A stretch of DNA of 64,000 bases from Rhizobium sp. CF080 (lineage in GTDB: Bacteria > Pseudomonadota > Alphaproteobacteria > Rhizobiales > Rhizobiaceae), in assembly GCF_000282095.2 (NCBI RefSeq), contig NZ_AKKC02000011.1, forward strand, positions 124,001 through 188,000, read 5' to 3'. This document shows, piece after piece, positions 1 to 8,992 of the stretch. Each line of letters opens with the position of its first letter. The first letter of the stretch is position 1. Made by a program: the position numbers and the translations under genes. Under the pieces are notes generated by a model. The model did not search any database. It had not been told where the DNA came from and saw only the letters and a list, made by a program, of their open reading frames with translations.

Positions 1-200
1 TCGACTCCGTTCCTTCGCATGCCACGCGTGGCCGCAGACTTCACCAGATCAAGGGCATGACGCCGTCGCTGCTCAACCTGCCGCAGGGTTGCGCCTTTCG
101 CGAACGGTGCGAAAGGGCGACGCCCGAATGTCTGGTCGCACCCGAACCTACCCTGTTGCCGGGCGGGAAATCGGTGCGCTGCTGGAATCCAGCCCTATGA
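1..200 (+). CDS. Peptide ABC transporter ATP-binding protein, C-terminal end (DppD/OppD type)
   Basis: Only the last ~65 codons are inside the window, reading from base 3 to the TGA at 198-200. The translation contains LHQIKGMTPSLLNLPQGC, followed by CAFRERC and two more cysteines. This is the cysteine-rich C-terminal extension (oligo_HPY) that marks dipeptide/oligopeptide ABC ATPases. It overlaps the next gene by ATGA, so the two ATPases are co-translated as the usual D/F pair of a peptide importer whose permeases and binding protein would lie upstream. Confidence 0.85.
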   Translation, partial: DSVPSHATRGRRLHQIKGMTPSLLNLPQGCAFRERCERATPECLVAPEPTLLPGGKSVRCWNPAL

Positions 201-1225
201 GACAGGACATGACGACAGAAAAAAGCCAGCAGGAACCGATGCTGGAACTACGTTCCCTCGCCAAGACGTTCACCAAGCCGGTCGGTGTGGCCGGGCACAT
301 CGCCAACCTCTTTGGCGCTAGGGTCAAGAGGATCGACGTGCGCGCCGTCGCAGGCATCGATCTTTCCGTCAGAAGGGGGGAGGTCGTCGGGATCGTCGGC
401 GAGTCCGGCTGCGGCAAGTCCACCGTCGCACGGATGATCGCCGGCATCAGCAGCATCAGCGCCGGGACCATCAGCTACAAAGGGGTCTCGTCCGCGACGA
501 TGACGCCCGAACAGCGCCGGGATTTTGCGCTGAGCGTCCAGATGATTTTTCAGGACCCGTTCGCCTCGCTCAATCCGCGCATGCGCGTGGTCGATATCAT
601 CGGTGAAGCGCCGGTCGCCCACGGTTTGATCCGTAAGGCCGAGCAGCGGGCTTACGTCGTTGATCTCATGGAAAAGGTTGGGCTTTCCGGCGCCTATGCC
701 AACCGCTATCCGCACCAGTTTTCCGGTGGTCAGCGGCAGCGCATCGGCATTGCCCGTGCTCTTGCGGTCAAGCCATCGTTGATCATCTGCGATGAGGCGG
801 TCGCCGCGCTCGATGTCTCGATCCAGGCGCAGGTGCTGAACCTCTTCATGGATCTGCGTGACGAGCTGGACCTGACCTATCTGTTCATTTCGCACAATCT
901 GGGTGTCGTCGAACATATCTCCGACCGGGTGGTCATCATGTATCTCGGCCGCGTGGTGGAAATCGCGCCGACCGAAGAGCTGTTTTCCACTCCCAATCAT
1001 CCCTATACGCGGCTCTTGCTGGAGCAGTTGCCGGTGCTCGAAGCCGGCGAACGTGACTACAAGCCGATCCAGGGCGAGCTCCCGTCGCCGCTCGATCCTC
1101 CGTCGGGTTGTCCGTTCCATCCGCGCTGCCCAAGCGCAATGGATCGCTGCAAGCGAGACATTCCCGAACTCAAAGTGATTGGCCCTGGGCGCCTTTCAGC
1201 CTGTCATCTCAACGAAGCGGCCTGA
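197..1225 (+). CDS. Peptide ABC transporter ATP-binding protein (DppF/OppF type)
   Basis: A 342-residue ATPase that should energise import of peptides or similar small molecules with the preceding DppD-type subunit. Walker A is GESGCGKST (about residues 68-76), the signature is FSGGQRQRIGIARAL, Walker B is LIICDEA, and the C-terminal GCPFHPRCP belongs to the oligo_HPY extension. The ATG at 197 overlaps the stop of the upstream gene (ATGA) and is preferred to the in-frame codon at 89, which lies inside the upstream coding region. The downstream peptidases begin 2 and about 16 bases after their predecessors, so the transporter and hydrolases form one operon. Confidence 0.9.
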   Translation: MRQDMTTEKSQQEPMLELRSLAKTFTKPVGVAGHIANLFGARVKRIDVRAVAGIDLSVRRGEVVGIVGESGCGKSTVARMIAGISSISAGTISYKGVSSATMTPEQRRDFALSVQMIFQDPFASLNPRMRVVDIIGEAPVAHGLIRKAEQRAYVVDLMEKVGLSGAYANRYPHQFSGGQRQRIGIARALAVKPSLIICDEAVAALDVSIQAQVLNLFMDLRDELDLTYLFISHNLGVVEHISDRVVIMYLGRVVEIAPTEELFSTPNHPYTRLLLEQLPVLEAGERDYKPIQGELPSPLDPPSGCPFHPRCPSAMDRCKRDIPELKVIGPGRLSACHLNEAA

Positions 1226-1227
1226 TC

Positions 1228-2475
1228 ATGCAAACTTTCAAAACCACCCCGCTCGCCGGAGATACTGCGATCCCGGCGCTCCTCGCCAGCGCGTCTTTCA
1301 GGGCTGCGACGAGCACTCTCGCACAAACCCATGACCGTTTCATCAGCGAGCTTGTGACGCTCACCGAAATTCCGGCGCCTCCCTTCAAGGAAGAGGTCCG
1401 AGGACAGGCATACCGGGACATGCTCGAAGCTGCCGGTCTGGAGGACGTCGCGATCGATTCCATCGGCAACGTTACGGGAGTTCGCCGAGGCAAGGCTTCG
1501 GGCGGACGCATGATCGCCGTTTCCGCTCATCTCGATACAGTGTTTCCCGAGGGGACCGATGTTACAGTCCGGCACGAGGGCTTTCGTCTTTCCGCGCCGG
1601 GCGTGGGCGACAATACCCGTGGCCTTGCAACAATCCTGGCCTATCTCCGTGCTCTCGATGGCGCCGGAATAGAGAGTCGGGACGACATTCTCGTTCTGGC
1701 GACCGTTGGCGAGGAAGGCGAGGGCGATCTGCGCGGCATGCGGCACTTCTTCGCCAACAGCGCCTATCGCGACCGCATTGCCGCTCTCATATGCCTCGAT
1801 GGCCCGACGCCGGCCGATACCATCGTTTCCGCAGGAACGGGGTCGAAACGTTACCAGGTGACGTTCCGAGGACCGGGTGGCCACAGCTTTGCCGACCATG
1901 GAATCGTCAATCCGATGATTGCCGCAGCACGTGCCGTTGTCGAACTCGGGCGTCTTTCCCTGCCGGACGACCCGAAGACCACATGCAGTTCCACGGTCAT
2001 CAAAGGCGGCAGTTCCGTCAATGCCATTCCTGCGGAGGTTTCGCTGATGGTGGACCTGCGTTCCAATTCCGCATCCGAGCTGGCGGGTCTCGATACCCGC
2101 TTTCACGAGATCGTGCTGCAATCCTGCCATGTCGAGAACGACAGCCGTTCGATCGAGAAGGGCTCAATTGCCGTCGAGATTGTGCTGATCGGTGACCGGC
2201 CTGCCGGGGTCACCGCCGACGGTGAACTGACGCGGTCCGCGGCCGCTGCCATCGCCGCGCTTGGTCGGACCCCGGTGTTCAGTTCGTTTTCGACGGACGC
2301 CAATGTCGCCATGAGCCTCGGTGTTCCGACCGTTACCCTGTCGTGGGGAGGCAAGGGTGGCGACGCCCATACGCTGAACGAGTGGACGGACGTGGATCCG
2401 GCGACGACCCTTCCGGAAATGTCCGTTGGACTGGCCGTGCTACTCGCCTGCGCAGGCGCCGATATTCTCAAATGA
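1228..2475 (+). CDS. M20-family metallopeptidase (PepT/ArgE-like)
   Basis: A 415-residue zinc hydrolase of the M20 peptidase/deacylase family. Metal-site motifs are visible: SAHLDTVFPEG (HxD), GVGDNTRG (bridging Asp) and GEEGEGDLRG (catalytic Glu pair). A dimerisation-type insert follows GPGGHSF. The ATG at 1228 lies 2 bases after the ABC ATPase stop; the longer frame from 1108 would run back through that gene. The context suggests it cuts peptides or N-acyl amino acids brought in by the adjacent transporter. The exact substrate cannot be read from sequence. Confidence 0.85.
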   Translation: MQTFKTTPLAGDTAIPALLASASFRAATSTLAQTHDRFISELVTLTEIPAPPFKEEVRGQAYRDMLEAAGLEDVAIDSIGNVTGVRRGKASGGRMIAVSAHLDTVFPEGTDVTVRHEGFRLSAPGVGDNTRGLATILAYLRALDGAGIESRDDILVLATVGEEGEGDLRGMRHFFANSAYRDRIAALICLDGPTPADTIVSAGTGSKRYQVTFRGPGGHSFADHGIVNPMIAAARAVVELGRLSLPDDPKTTCSSTVIKGGSSVNAIPAEVSLMVDLRSNSASELAGLDTRFHEIVLQSCHVENDSRSIEKGSIAVEIVLIGDRPAGVTADGELTRSAAAAIAALGRTPVFSSFSTDANVAMSLGVPTVTLSWGGKGGDAHTLNEWTDVDPATTLPEMSVGLAVLLACAGADILK

Positions 2476-2491
2476 TCGAGGAATGACCGAT

Positions 2492-3952
2492 ATGCAGGAC
2501 GACAAGGCTGAAGCGACACGGCGCAACGACGTTCTCGATGCCGACCATATCGCACGCTGCGCCGACGCCAAGGCTCAGGCCTTCATCGATCTCAGCGATC
2601 GCGTCTGGGGCATGCCGGAGCTGCGTTTCGAGGAATTCCGATCGGTCGAGGAGCATATTGCCGCCATGGAAGCCGAAGGCTTCCGTGTCACCCGCGACAT
2701 TGCGGGAATGAAGACCGCTTTCATGGCGGAGGCAGGCGAGGGTGACGTCACGATCGGGTTCCTGGGAGAGTTCGACGCTCTGGCCGGTCTTTCGCAGGAA
2801 GCCGGCATCACGGAACAGCGGGCTGCCGAGCCGGGCGCCAATGGCCATGGATGCCATCACAATCTCCTGGGCGCGGCTTCGCTTCTTGCGGCCGTCGCCC
2901 TGCGCGACGCCTTGGCCGAAAGCGGTGTGAAGGCACGGGTCCGATATTATGGATGCCCCGCCGAAGAAGGGGGATCGGGCAAGACATACATGGTGCGTGC
3001 AGGCGCATTTGATGATCTTGATGCCGCCTTCTGCTGGCACCCCTGTGTCTACAACGCCGTCATGTCCTCCTCGACGCTTGCCAATATCCAGGCCTATTTC
3101 CGCTTCAGCGGGCGTGCGGCGCATGCCGCGATGAGCCCGCAGGTCGGTCGCAGCGCTCTCGATGCCGTCGAGCTGATGAATGTCGGCATCAACTATATGC
3201 GCGAGCACATGCCCTCGGACGCCCGTGTGCATTATGCGATTACCCAGACCGGCGGCATTTCTCCCAATGTCGTGCAGGCTTCCGCGGAGGGCCTCTACCT
3301 GGTCCGTGCGCCGAGGCTCAGCGATGTCCGCAGCCTTTTCGAGCGGGTGCGCAAGATCGCCGAGGGCGCAGCACTCATGACCGAGACGAAGGTCGAGATG
3401 GTTTTCGACCGCGCCACTTCGAATATCCTCCCGAACCGGGCCCTGGAGGAGGTGATGCATCAGCAGTTCGAGAGACTGGGTGCCCCCGGCTTCGATGCGG
3501 CGGACTTCGACTTCGCCGACAGGCTGCGCGCCGCCGCATTGACGGATGACGACGTCTGCGCCAGCGCCGAAGCCTTTGGCGGGCCGGCCGATTATCCGAA
3601 ATCCCTGCATGACGGGATACTGCCGCTGCCGGAACAGCCCGGCCTGCTCTTCGGTTCGACGGATGTGGGTGATGTCAGCTGGGTCGTACCCACTGCGCAG
3701 TGCCTGACGGCGACCGCGGCGATCGGCACGCCGTTCCATGCCTGGCAGACCGTGACGCAAGGCAAGCTGCCGGCCGCCCACAAGGCCATGGTCACGGCCG
3801 CCAAGGTGATGGCAGCAACCGGTGCCAAGGCGATCGCCGATCCGGAATTGCTGTCGCGCGCCAAGAAAGAACTGCATGGACGGCGTGGTGGGCTACCGTA
3901 TCAGACCCCACTCCCGGAAGGCAGTGAGCCGCCAACCGGAGCCGGGCGATAG
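2492..3952 (+). CDS. M20 amidohydrolase, AbgB-like (aminobenzoyl-glutamate utilisation B type)
   Basis: A 486-residue M20-family amidohydrolase resembling AbgB, which with AbgA cleaves p-aminobenzoyl-glutamate. Motifs include GHGCHHNLLGAASLLAAV, GCPAEEGGSGK and a HP-C metal-site segment. A GAGGA sequence at 2478-2482 fits the ATG at 2492 (9-base spacing) better than the ATG at 2483, which it abuts. With the preceding M20 gene this recalls an AbgA/AbgB pair fed by a peptide transporter, but true AbgA identity is not shown. The gene converges with phnE, with only 6 bases between stops. Confidence 0.8.
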   Translation: MQDDKAEATRRNDVLDADHIARCADAKAQAFIDLSDRVWGMPELRFEEFRSVEEHIAAMEAEGFRVTRDIAGMKTAFMAEAGEGDVTIGFLGEFDALAGLSQEAGITEQRAAEPGANGHGCHHNLLGAASLLAAVALRDALAESGVKARVRYYGCPAEEGGSGKTYMVRAGAFDDLDAAFCWHPCVYNAVMSSSTLANIQAYFRFSGRAAHAAMSPQVGRSALDAVELMNVGINYMREHMPSDARVHYAITQTGGISPNVVQASAEGLYLVRAPRLSDVRSLFERVRKIAEGAALMTETKVEMVFDRATSNILPNRALEEVMHQQFERLGAPGFDAADFDFADRLRAAALTDDDVCASAEAFGGPADYPKSLHDGILPLPEQPGLLFGSTDVGDVSWVVPTAQCLTATAAIGTPFHAWQTVTQGKLPAAHKAMVTAAKVMAATGAKAIADPELLSRAKKELHGRRGGLPYQTPLPEGSEPPTGAGR

Positions 3953-3958
3953 GGCTGC

Positions 3959-4798
3959 CTATCTGCCAATGATCCTGCCGCGCAGCCAGGCGGATGAGAG
4001 GTCGATGCAGTAGACGACGAAGACGATCAGGAAGATGATCGACCAGGCTTCCGGCCACCGGTAGGCGGCGATGCGGTCGGCGAGGAAGAAGCCGATGCCG
4101 CCGGCCCCGACGATGCCGAGGATCGTGCCCGAACGGGTATTCGATTCGAAATTGTAGAGCATGATCGACAGGATCACCGGCATGGCCTGCGGCATGATCG
4201 CAAAGCGGATCGTCTGGGTGCGGCTGCCGCCCGAGGCGAGAACACCGTCGACCGGCTTGCGCGAGGTGTTTTCGATCGCTTCCGCGAACAGTTTGGCGAA
4301 CGTGCCGATTTCAGACACGGCAATCGCGAAGACGCCGGGAAGGGGGCCGAGGCCGAAGGCGCGGATGAAGATCAGCGCCAGGACGATCTGCTCGATGGCG
4401 CGCAGCGCATCGAAACCGCGGCGTGCGGAGAGCCGGAGCCAGCCGAGCGGCATGATGTTCTTGGCGCCGAGAAAGGCAAGCGGGAAGGCGACGATCGCGC
4501 CAAGCAGCGTGCCGAGGAAGGACATGGCGACCGTCTCGCCGAGCGCCTTCAGTATCTCTTTCCATTCCTGCCACGTCGTCCAGACATAGGGCGGGAACAT
4601 GAAGGACACGATGGTGCCGAGCCGTGTCAGACCCTGGGCCAAACGGACCGGAGAGAAGCCGAACAGATAGAAGCCGAACACGGCCGGCGCGATGATCGCG
4701 ATGAAGGCGGCATAGCGGATCAGCCGCGTGGTTATCGGGGTCGAGAAGGCGCCCGGGACGCGCTGCCGCAGGTCTGCAAAAGGGGAGGCATCCATCAT
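3959..4798 (-). CDS. phnE: Phosphonate ABC transporter permease PhnE (second copy)
   Basis: A 279-residue inner-membrane permease, last gene of a phnC-phnD-phnE-phnE operon. Several hydrophobic segments are visible, plus the ABC coupling motif SGGSRTQTIRFAIMPQA. The C-terminal SGTILGIVGAGGIGFFLADR resembles the other PhnE copy. The ATG directly abuts the stop of the first phnE. Paired PhnE permeases, presumably forming a heterodimeric channel, are common in rhizobial phosphonate importers. Confidence 0.9.
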   Translation of the reverse strand: MMDASPFADLRQRVPGAFSTPITTRLIRYAAFIAIIAPAVFGFYLFGFSPVRLAQGLTRLGTIVSFMFPPYVWTTWQEWKEILKALGETVAMSFLGTLLGAIVAFPLAFLGAKNIMPLGWLRLSARRGFDALRAIEQIVLALIFIRAFGLGPLPGVFAIAVSEIGTFAKLFAEAIENTSRKPVDGVLASGGSRTQTIRFAIMPQAMPVILSIMLYNFESNTRSGTILGIVGAGGIGFFLADRIAAYRWPEAWSIIFLIVFVVYCIDLSSAWLRGRIIGR

Positions 4799-5719
4799 TC
4801 AGGCCCTCAGGTTTTCAAAACCGATGATGCGGTGGCGCAGCTTTTCGCTCAGGAAATCGATGACGACCACGGTCACCAGGATGATGACGAAGAGCGCCGA
4901 CAGGTCCCGGTATTCCTGCAGCGACATGGCGGTGCGGATCTCCTGGCCGAGACCGCCGGCGCCGACATAACCGATGATCGAGGACGAGCGGACGTTGATC
5001 TCGAACCGCAGCAGCGTGTAGCTGATGACGTTCGGAATGACCTGTGGGACGACGCCGTAACGCATCTGCTGGAACCAGCTGCCGCCGGAGGCCTTGACGC
5101 CTTCGAGCGGCCGCATGTCGATGTTCTCGTTGACTTCGGAATAGAGTTTTCCGAGCGAGCCGGTGGCGTGGATGGCGATCGCCAGCACGCCGGCAAGCGG
5201 TCCGACGCCGAAGCAGAACACGAAGATCAAGGCCCAGACGAGATCCGGCACGGTGCGGATGATTTCGAGATAACGGCGGCTGGCGACCAGCAGCCAGCCA
5301 TTCGGACTGAGATTGCGGGCGGCGGGAAAGCTCAAGGCGAAGGCGCCAAGCACGCCCAGGAATGTGGCGAGATAGGCGATCAGGATCGTCTCGCCGAGCA
5401 GTTCGAGCCAGACCGGCCAGCGCCAGAACCATTCTGCGAGGTCAGGCCCCAGCGTTTCCAGTCTCAGGACCGGAAGGGTCTTGTAGAGATAGTCGCCGAG
5501 CCGCGGCAGCGATGCCCAGAGCTTCCAGGTGGTGATGCGTTCGCCCGATGGAAGGTTTACCTCGGTCGTGTCGAAAAAGCCGTCGGCCCAGGCCGATATG
5601 AAGACGGCAGTGGCGAAGAGCGTGACGGAGATGAGCTGCAGGCGCCGTGCATCGCTCCGTTGCCGGCGATAATCGGCTTCGAACTGGCGGACGGCGAGGG
5701 AAGGTGAGGCAGTGATCAT
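4799..5719 (-). CDS. phnE: Phosphonate ABC transporter permease PhnE (first copy)
   Basis: A 306-residue permease of the phosphonate importer. It has a cytoplasmic N-terminus, a first transmembrane segment near residues 25-45, and the EAA-type motif ASGGSWFQQMRYGVVPQVIP. The C-terminal half carries SSSIIGYVGAGGLGQEI, typical of PhnE. The start MITASPSLAVRQ (ATG at 5719) was chosen because the upstream in-frame extension is low-complexity and lies in the phnD-phnE gap. It is 65 bases after phnD. Confidence 0.9.
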   Translation of the reverse strand: MITASPSLAVRQFEADYRRQRSDARRLQLISVTLFATAVFISAWADGFFDTTEVNLPSGERITTWKLWASLPRLGDYLYKTLPVLRLETLGPDLAEWFWRWPVWLELLGETILIAYLATFLGVLGAFALSFPAARNLSPNGWLLVASRRYLEIIRTVPDLVWALIFVFCFGVGPLAGVLAIAIHATGSLGKLYSEVNENIDMRPLEGVKASGGSWFQQMRYGVVPQVIPNVISYTLLRFEINVRSSSIIGYVGAGGLGQEIRTAMSLQEYRDLSALFVIILVTVVVIDFLSEKLRHRIIGFENLRA

Positions 5720-5784
5720 GTCAAATCCGGAAAGTGGGAGCGCTGCGAACGGCAGCGCTTCCCTTGGTTGACGACCGGTGTGGG

Positions 5785-6699
5785 TCAGCCCTGACGGCGC
5801 TGTTTGCTCAGCCATTCGCGCATGTCGATGATCCACTGGTAACGCTGGTGATCGACATCGACGTAACCCTTGGCGGTCGAGTTGGCGCCGCCGCTCATTT
5901 CCTTGAAGGCCTCAGGAGCCTTTTCCGGCATCGCCTTGATGACCGTCTTGACGTCACGGATGAGGTCGGCCGGCAGGTTCTTGCGGATGGTGAGCGGACC
6001 ATTGGTGATTTCCGGGGACTGCCAAATGCGGCAGATCTGGCCCTTCGGGATCATGCCCTTGGTTTCCATCCGCTGCGGAATGCCGCTCGTCTCGTTGTTG
6101 ATGTAGGTCGCGGCAGCATCGAACTGCTTGTTGAGCACGGCCATGACGCCGGTTTCATGCGAGCCCGAGAACGGGACGGCGGAGAAGAAGGTCTTCGGAT
6201 CGTAGCCCTGCCTGACCAGATTGAAATAGGGCACGGCATAACCGGAGGTGGAATCCGGATCAGCGAAGGCCAGAACCTTGCCCTTCAGGTCGTTGACCGA
6301 CTTGTAGCCGGAGTCGCAACGAACCGTGACGACCGAATAATAGCCCGTGGAACCGTCCTGCTCCTGGCTGGCGAGCAACGGCTCGACCCCGCCGTTCGTC
6401 TCCGTATAGGCAGCCGCGTAGGCGGACGAACCGAGGAAGGCGAATTCGATCTGGTCGGAGGCGAGTGCCTGGATGACGCCGTCATAATTGCCGGCGGTGA
6501 AGATTTCGATCTTGGCGCCCAGTTCCTTTTCGAGATAGGCCGTGAAACCGGCACGACGTGCGATACGGTCTTTCTCGTTCTCGGCGGAGGTGACGCCGAC
6601 GCGGATGGTTTTGTACTTGTCTTTCCAGCCATCGGCATGAGCCTGGCTCGAAAGGGTAAGCGAGGCCGCCACGGCCGCAAGCATGAGGACGTTCTTCAT
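5785..6699 (-). CDS. phnD: Phosphonate ABC transporter periplasmic binding protein
   Basis: A 304-residue periplasmic binding protein. An N-terminal Sec signal peptide (MKNVLMLAAVAASLTLSSQA, cleavage after AHA) precedes IRVGVTSAENEKDR and the PhnD-type core with FLGSSAYAAAYTETNG and FADPDSTSGY. An AGGAGAG ribosome site lies ahead of the ATG at 6699, which settles the start over the longer frame to 6804. It delivers phosphonates to the two PhnE permeases. Ligand preference (for example alkyl- versus aminoethyl-phosphonate) cannot be read from sequence. Confidence 0.92.
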   Translation of the reverse strand: MKNVLMLAAVAASLTLSSQAHADGWKDKYKTIRVGVTSAENEKDRIARRAGFTAYLEKELGAKIEIFTAGNYDGVIQALASDQIEFAFLGSSAYAAAYTETNGGVEPLLASQEQDGSTGYYSVVTVRCDSGYKSVNDLKGKVLAFADPDSTSGYAVPYFNLVRQGYDPKTFFSAVPFSGSHETGVMAVLNKQFDAAATYINNETSGIPQRMETKGMIPKGQICRIWQSPEITNGPLTIRKNLPADLIRDVKTVIKAMPEKAPEAFKEMSGGANSTAKGYVDVDHQRYQWIIDMREWLSKQRRQG

Positions 6700-6757
6700 T
6701 TCAGCTCTCCTGTTTTGACGAAAAACGCCGGCGCCGTGATCTGCCGCCGACGGGAAC

Positions 6758-7579
6758 TCAAACCGCTTCGTAGACTCTCGAATTCGCTGACCTGCCCGAC
6801 ACAAACGATGTCGAGGTCACGGCTTCGTCGATGTCCTCGTCGAGTCCTTCGGTTCCGTAGATTTCGTGGATGCGCTCCGGCGTCAGCTGATGGGGCGTTC
6901 CATCGAAGCGGACCTGCCCGTCACGCATGGCGATGATGCGCTCGCAATAGGCGCGCGCCGTATCGAGCGTGTGCAGGTTGACGAGAATGGTGATGCCATC
7001 CTCGCGGTTGATCTTGCGAAGGGCATCCATCACGCGGGTGGCATTGGCCGGATCGAGCGAGGCGATCGGTTCGTCGGCCAGCATGATCTTCGGCTTCTGG
7101 ACGAGCGCCTTGGCGATCGCCACGCGCTGCTGCTGACCGCCGGAAAGCGTGCCTGCGCGCTGCAGCGCCTGCGGCACCAGGTCGAGCCGCTCGAGCGCCC
7201 GGATCGCCATCGCCTTTTCTTCGTCGGTGAAATGGCGGGCCATGGAGGATAGAAAGCCATGATGAGCGATGCGGCCGATCAGGACATTGGTCAGCACGTC
7301 CATGCGTTCGACCAAGTTGAACTGCTGGAACACCATGGCGCAGGACGCACGCCACAAACGCAGTTCGCGAGCCTTGAGCTTGGTGACGTCCCGACCTTCG
7401 AACATGATCGTGCCGGAGGTCGGATCGGTCAGGCGATTGACGAGGCGCAGAAGCGTCGATTTGCCGGCACCGCTGCGGCCGATGATGCCGACCATCTGCC
7501 CGGCTTCGATCGACAACGTCACGTCATCGACGGCGCGTGTCTGGCCAAACGTCTTCTTTAGAGAAAAAAGCTCAAGCAC
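6758..7579 (-). CDS. phnC: Phosphonate ABC transporter ATP-binding protein
   Basis: A 273-residue ABC ATPase with Walker A GRSGAGKST, signature LSGGQQQRVAIAKAL and Walker B IMLADEP followed by IASLDP. FEGRDVTKLKARELR and GRIAHHGFLSS are typical PhnC stretches. It is the first gene of the phnCDEE operon. A Pho box lies about 90 bases upstream (7669-7686), which predicts induction on phosphate starvation. Confidence 0.92.
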   Translation of the reverse strand: MLELFSLKKTFGQTRAVDDVTLSIEAGQMVGIIGRSGAGKSTLLRLVNRLTDPTSGTIMFEGRDVTKLKARELRLWRASCAMVFQQFNLVERMDVLTNVLIGRIAHHGFLSSMARHFTDEEKAMAIRALERLDLVPQALQRAGTLSGGQQQRVAIAKALVQKPKIMLADEPIASLDPANATRVMDALRKINREDGITILVNLHTLDTARAYCERIIAMRDGQVRFDGTPHQLTPERIHEIYGTEGLDEDIDEAVTSTSFVSGRSANSRVYEAV

Positions 7580-7668
7580 GGGAAAATCTCCGACTTCCGA
7601 GCAACGTTTAGCGCGCTGCCAGGTTATACTTAAACGTCAGTCTTGTGTATTATGAATAGCAGTTCACC

Positions 7669-7686
7669 ATGACAGTTTTATTATAA
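7669..7686 (-). promoter_or_regulatory. Pho box upstream of phnC
   Basis: Read on the minus strand this is TTATAATAAAACTGTCAT. It matches the enterobacterial PhoB consensus (two CTGTCAT units 11 bases apart) at 15 of 18 positions. The downstream half ATAAAACTGTCAT is intact and is shared with the box ahead of phnF. PhoB binding is inferred from this match and from the function of the operon. Confidence 0.65.
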
Positions 7687-7733
7687 AATTCGCCAATGAA
7701 TGCAGGAGTTTAGGATGGTCTCGTCAAGTTATA

Positions 7734-7742
7734 CATTCGGAT
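7734..7742. promoter_or_regulatory. Possible third PhnF operator half-site near phnC
   Basis: The 9-mer CATTCGGAT occurs here and in both tandem palindromes ahead of phnF (14364-14372 and 14385-14393). It sits inside an imperfect palindrome, ATTCG-N7-CGAAT (7735-7751), 48 bases upstream of the phnC Pho box. This is a weak candidate for co-regulation of the importer by PhnF. Confidence 0.3.
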
Positions 7743-7780
7743 ATTTCGAATGACCTCGGAAACCTTCTGAAATCATTCGC

Positions 7781-7807
7781 AAAAAAGACCGGCCTGAAGC
7801 CGGTCTT
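7781..7807 (-). terminator. Rho-independent terminator after phnM
   Basis: On the minus strand AAGACCGGC, a five-base loop TTCAG and GCCGGTCTT form a perfect 9-bp stem ending in six T. It lies just after the phnM stop and separates the phnGHIJKLM transcript from phnCDEE. Confidence 0.85.
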
Positions 7808-7819
7808 GATCTTTTTGTC

Positions 7820-8992
7820 TCAAGCGGCGCGCCTGATATGTGCAAGTGCGCCGTCGGAATAGACCTGGCGTCCGCGGCTGAAGGTGGCCCTCACGCGCGG
7901 CATGCGGCCCTGTTCGGCGATCACCAGATCGGCCCGCAGGCCGGGCTCGATGGCGCCCCGGTCAGTCAGGCCGAGAGCTGCGGCAGGATTGGAACTGACG
8001 AGTGCTGCGGCGGCCGGCAATCCGCCCTGTCCGACCTCGGCCAGCGCCAGGATGGCGGGGAGCATCGCTGACGGGTGATAGTCGCTCGCGAGCATGTCGA
8101 GGACGCCGCTTTCATAGGCTTCTCGGGCGGAAAGATTGCCGGAATAGGACAGGCCGCGCAGCGCATTCGGGGCGCCCATGGCAGTGGAGATGCCGAGCCG
8201 CCGGGCTTCCACGGCCGCTGCCATGGTGACCGGAAATTCGCTGATGCGGGTCTGCAATCCATGCACCACGGCGAGCTTTTCGACCGTGTCGTCGTCGTGG
8301 GAGGCGAGCGTCACGCCATGCGCCTGGGCGGCGGCGGCAACGGCTGCGATATTGTCCATCGCATCGGTGTTCTCCGCGCGCTTTTCGATGCGCTGGCGAA
8401 CGGCTTCGGCGGCCTGTTCCGGCGTCAGCTTGTGGTTGCGGGCAACCGTTTCGATGTGGCGCTCGACATCGCGGTACTGACCCTGGCCCGGCGTGTGATC
8501 CATCAGCGAAATGAGATCGAGAGACCCTATGCGCAGCAAATCCTCGATGACGGTCCGGGCCTTGGTGAAGGTGATCTCGAACCGTGCATGGACCCGGTGG
8601 TCGACCAGCAGGTCGTTTTCCCGAAGCGCGGTGATCGTGTCGATGATCGCGCGGGAATGTTCCTCGGAGCGAATATGTCCATAGCTGCTGTTGGCGTGGA
8701 AGGAGAGGGCGGCATAGGCGGTGGTGATGCCGCTGCTCGCAAGCTTCTTGTCCAGTTCGAGAATGCCAAGTTCCAGCGGGAAACGAACATTCGGGCGCGG
8801 TTCGACCTCGCGCTCCACCATGTCGCCATGCATGTCGACGAAACCCGGCAGAAGCAGTCGGCCGTCGCCGGACATGTCGGGCGAGGCCACCGGCTCGTCG
8901 CGAACTTCGACGATCAGCCCGTCCTCGATCCGCACCGCCCCGCGCGGAACAACCCGGTCGCGCAGGACCACTTCGAAATCACTCAGCCACAT
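7820..8992 (-). CDS. phnM: Ribosyl-1-methylphosphonate 5-triphosphate diphosphatase (PhnM)
   Basis: A 390-residue amidohydrolase-fold enzyme. PhnM removes pyrophosphate from alpha-D-ribose 1-alkylphosphonate 5-triphosphate, the step before C-P cleavage. Metal-binding motifs are visible: LLPGFVDMHGDMVE near the N-terminus, SHDDDTVEK in the middle and LASDYHPSAML near the C-terminus. The ATG at 8992 has a GGAGAG site and overlaps phnL by 14 bases; the longer frame to 9037 has no such support. It closes the phnGHIJKLM operon. Confidence 0.92.
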   Translation of the reverse strand: MWLSDFEVVLRDRVVPRGAVRIEDGLIVEVRDEPVASPDMSGDGRLLLPGFVDMHGDMVEREVEPRPNVRFPLELGILELDKKLASSGITTAYAALSFHANSSYGHIRSEEHSRAIIDTITALRENDLLVDHRVHARFEITFTKARTVIEDLLRIGSLDLISLMDHTPGQGQYRDVERHIETVARNHKLTPEQAAEAVRQRIEKRAENTDAMDNIAAVAAAAQAHGVTLASHDDDTVEKLAVVHGLQTRISEFPVTMAAAVEARRLGISTAMGAPNALRGLSYSGNLSAREAYESGVLDMLASDYHPSAMLPAILALAEVGQGGLPAAAALVSSNPAAALGLTDRGAIEPGLRADLVIAEQGRMPRVRATFSRGRQVYSDGALAHIRRAA

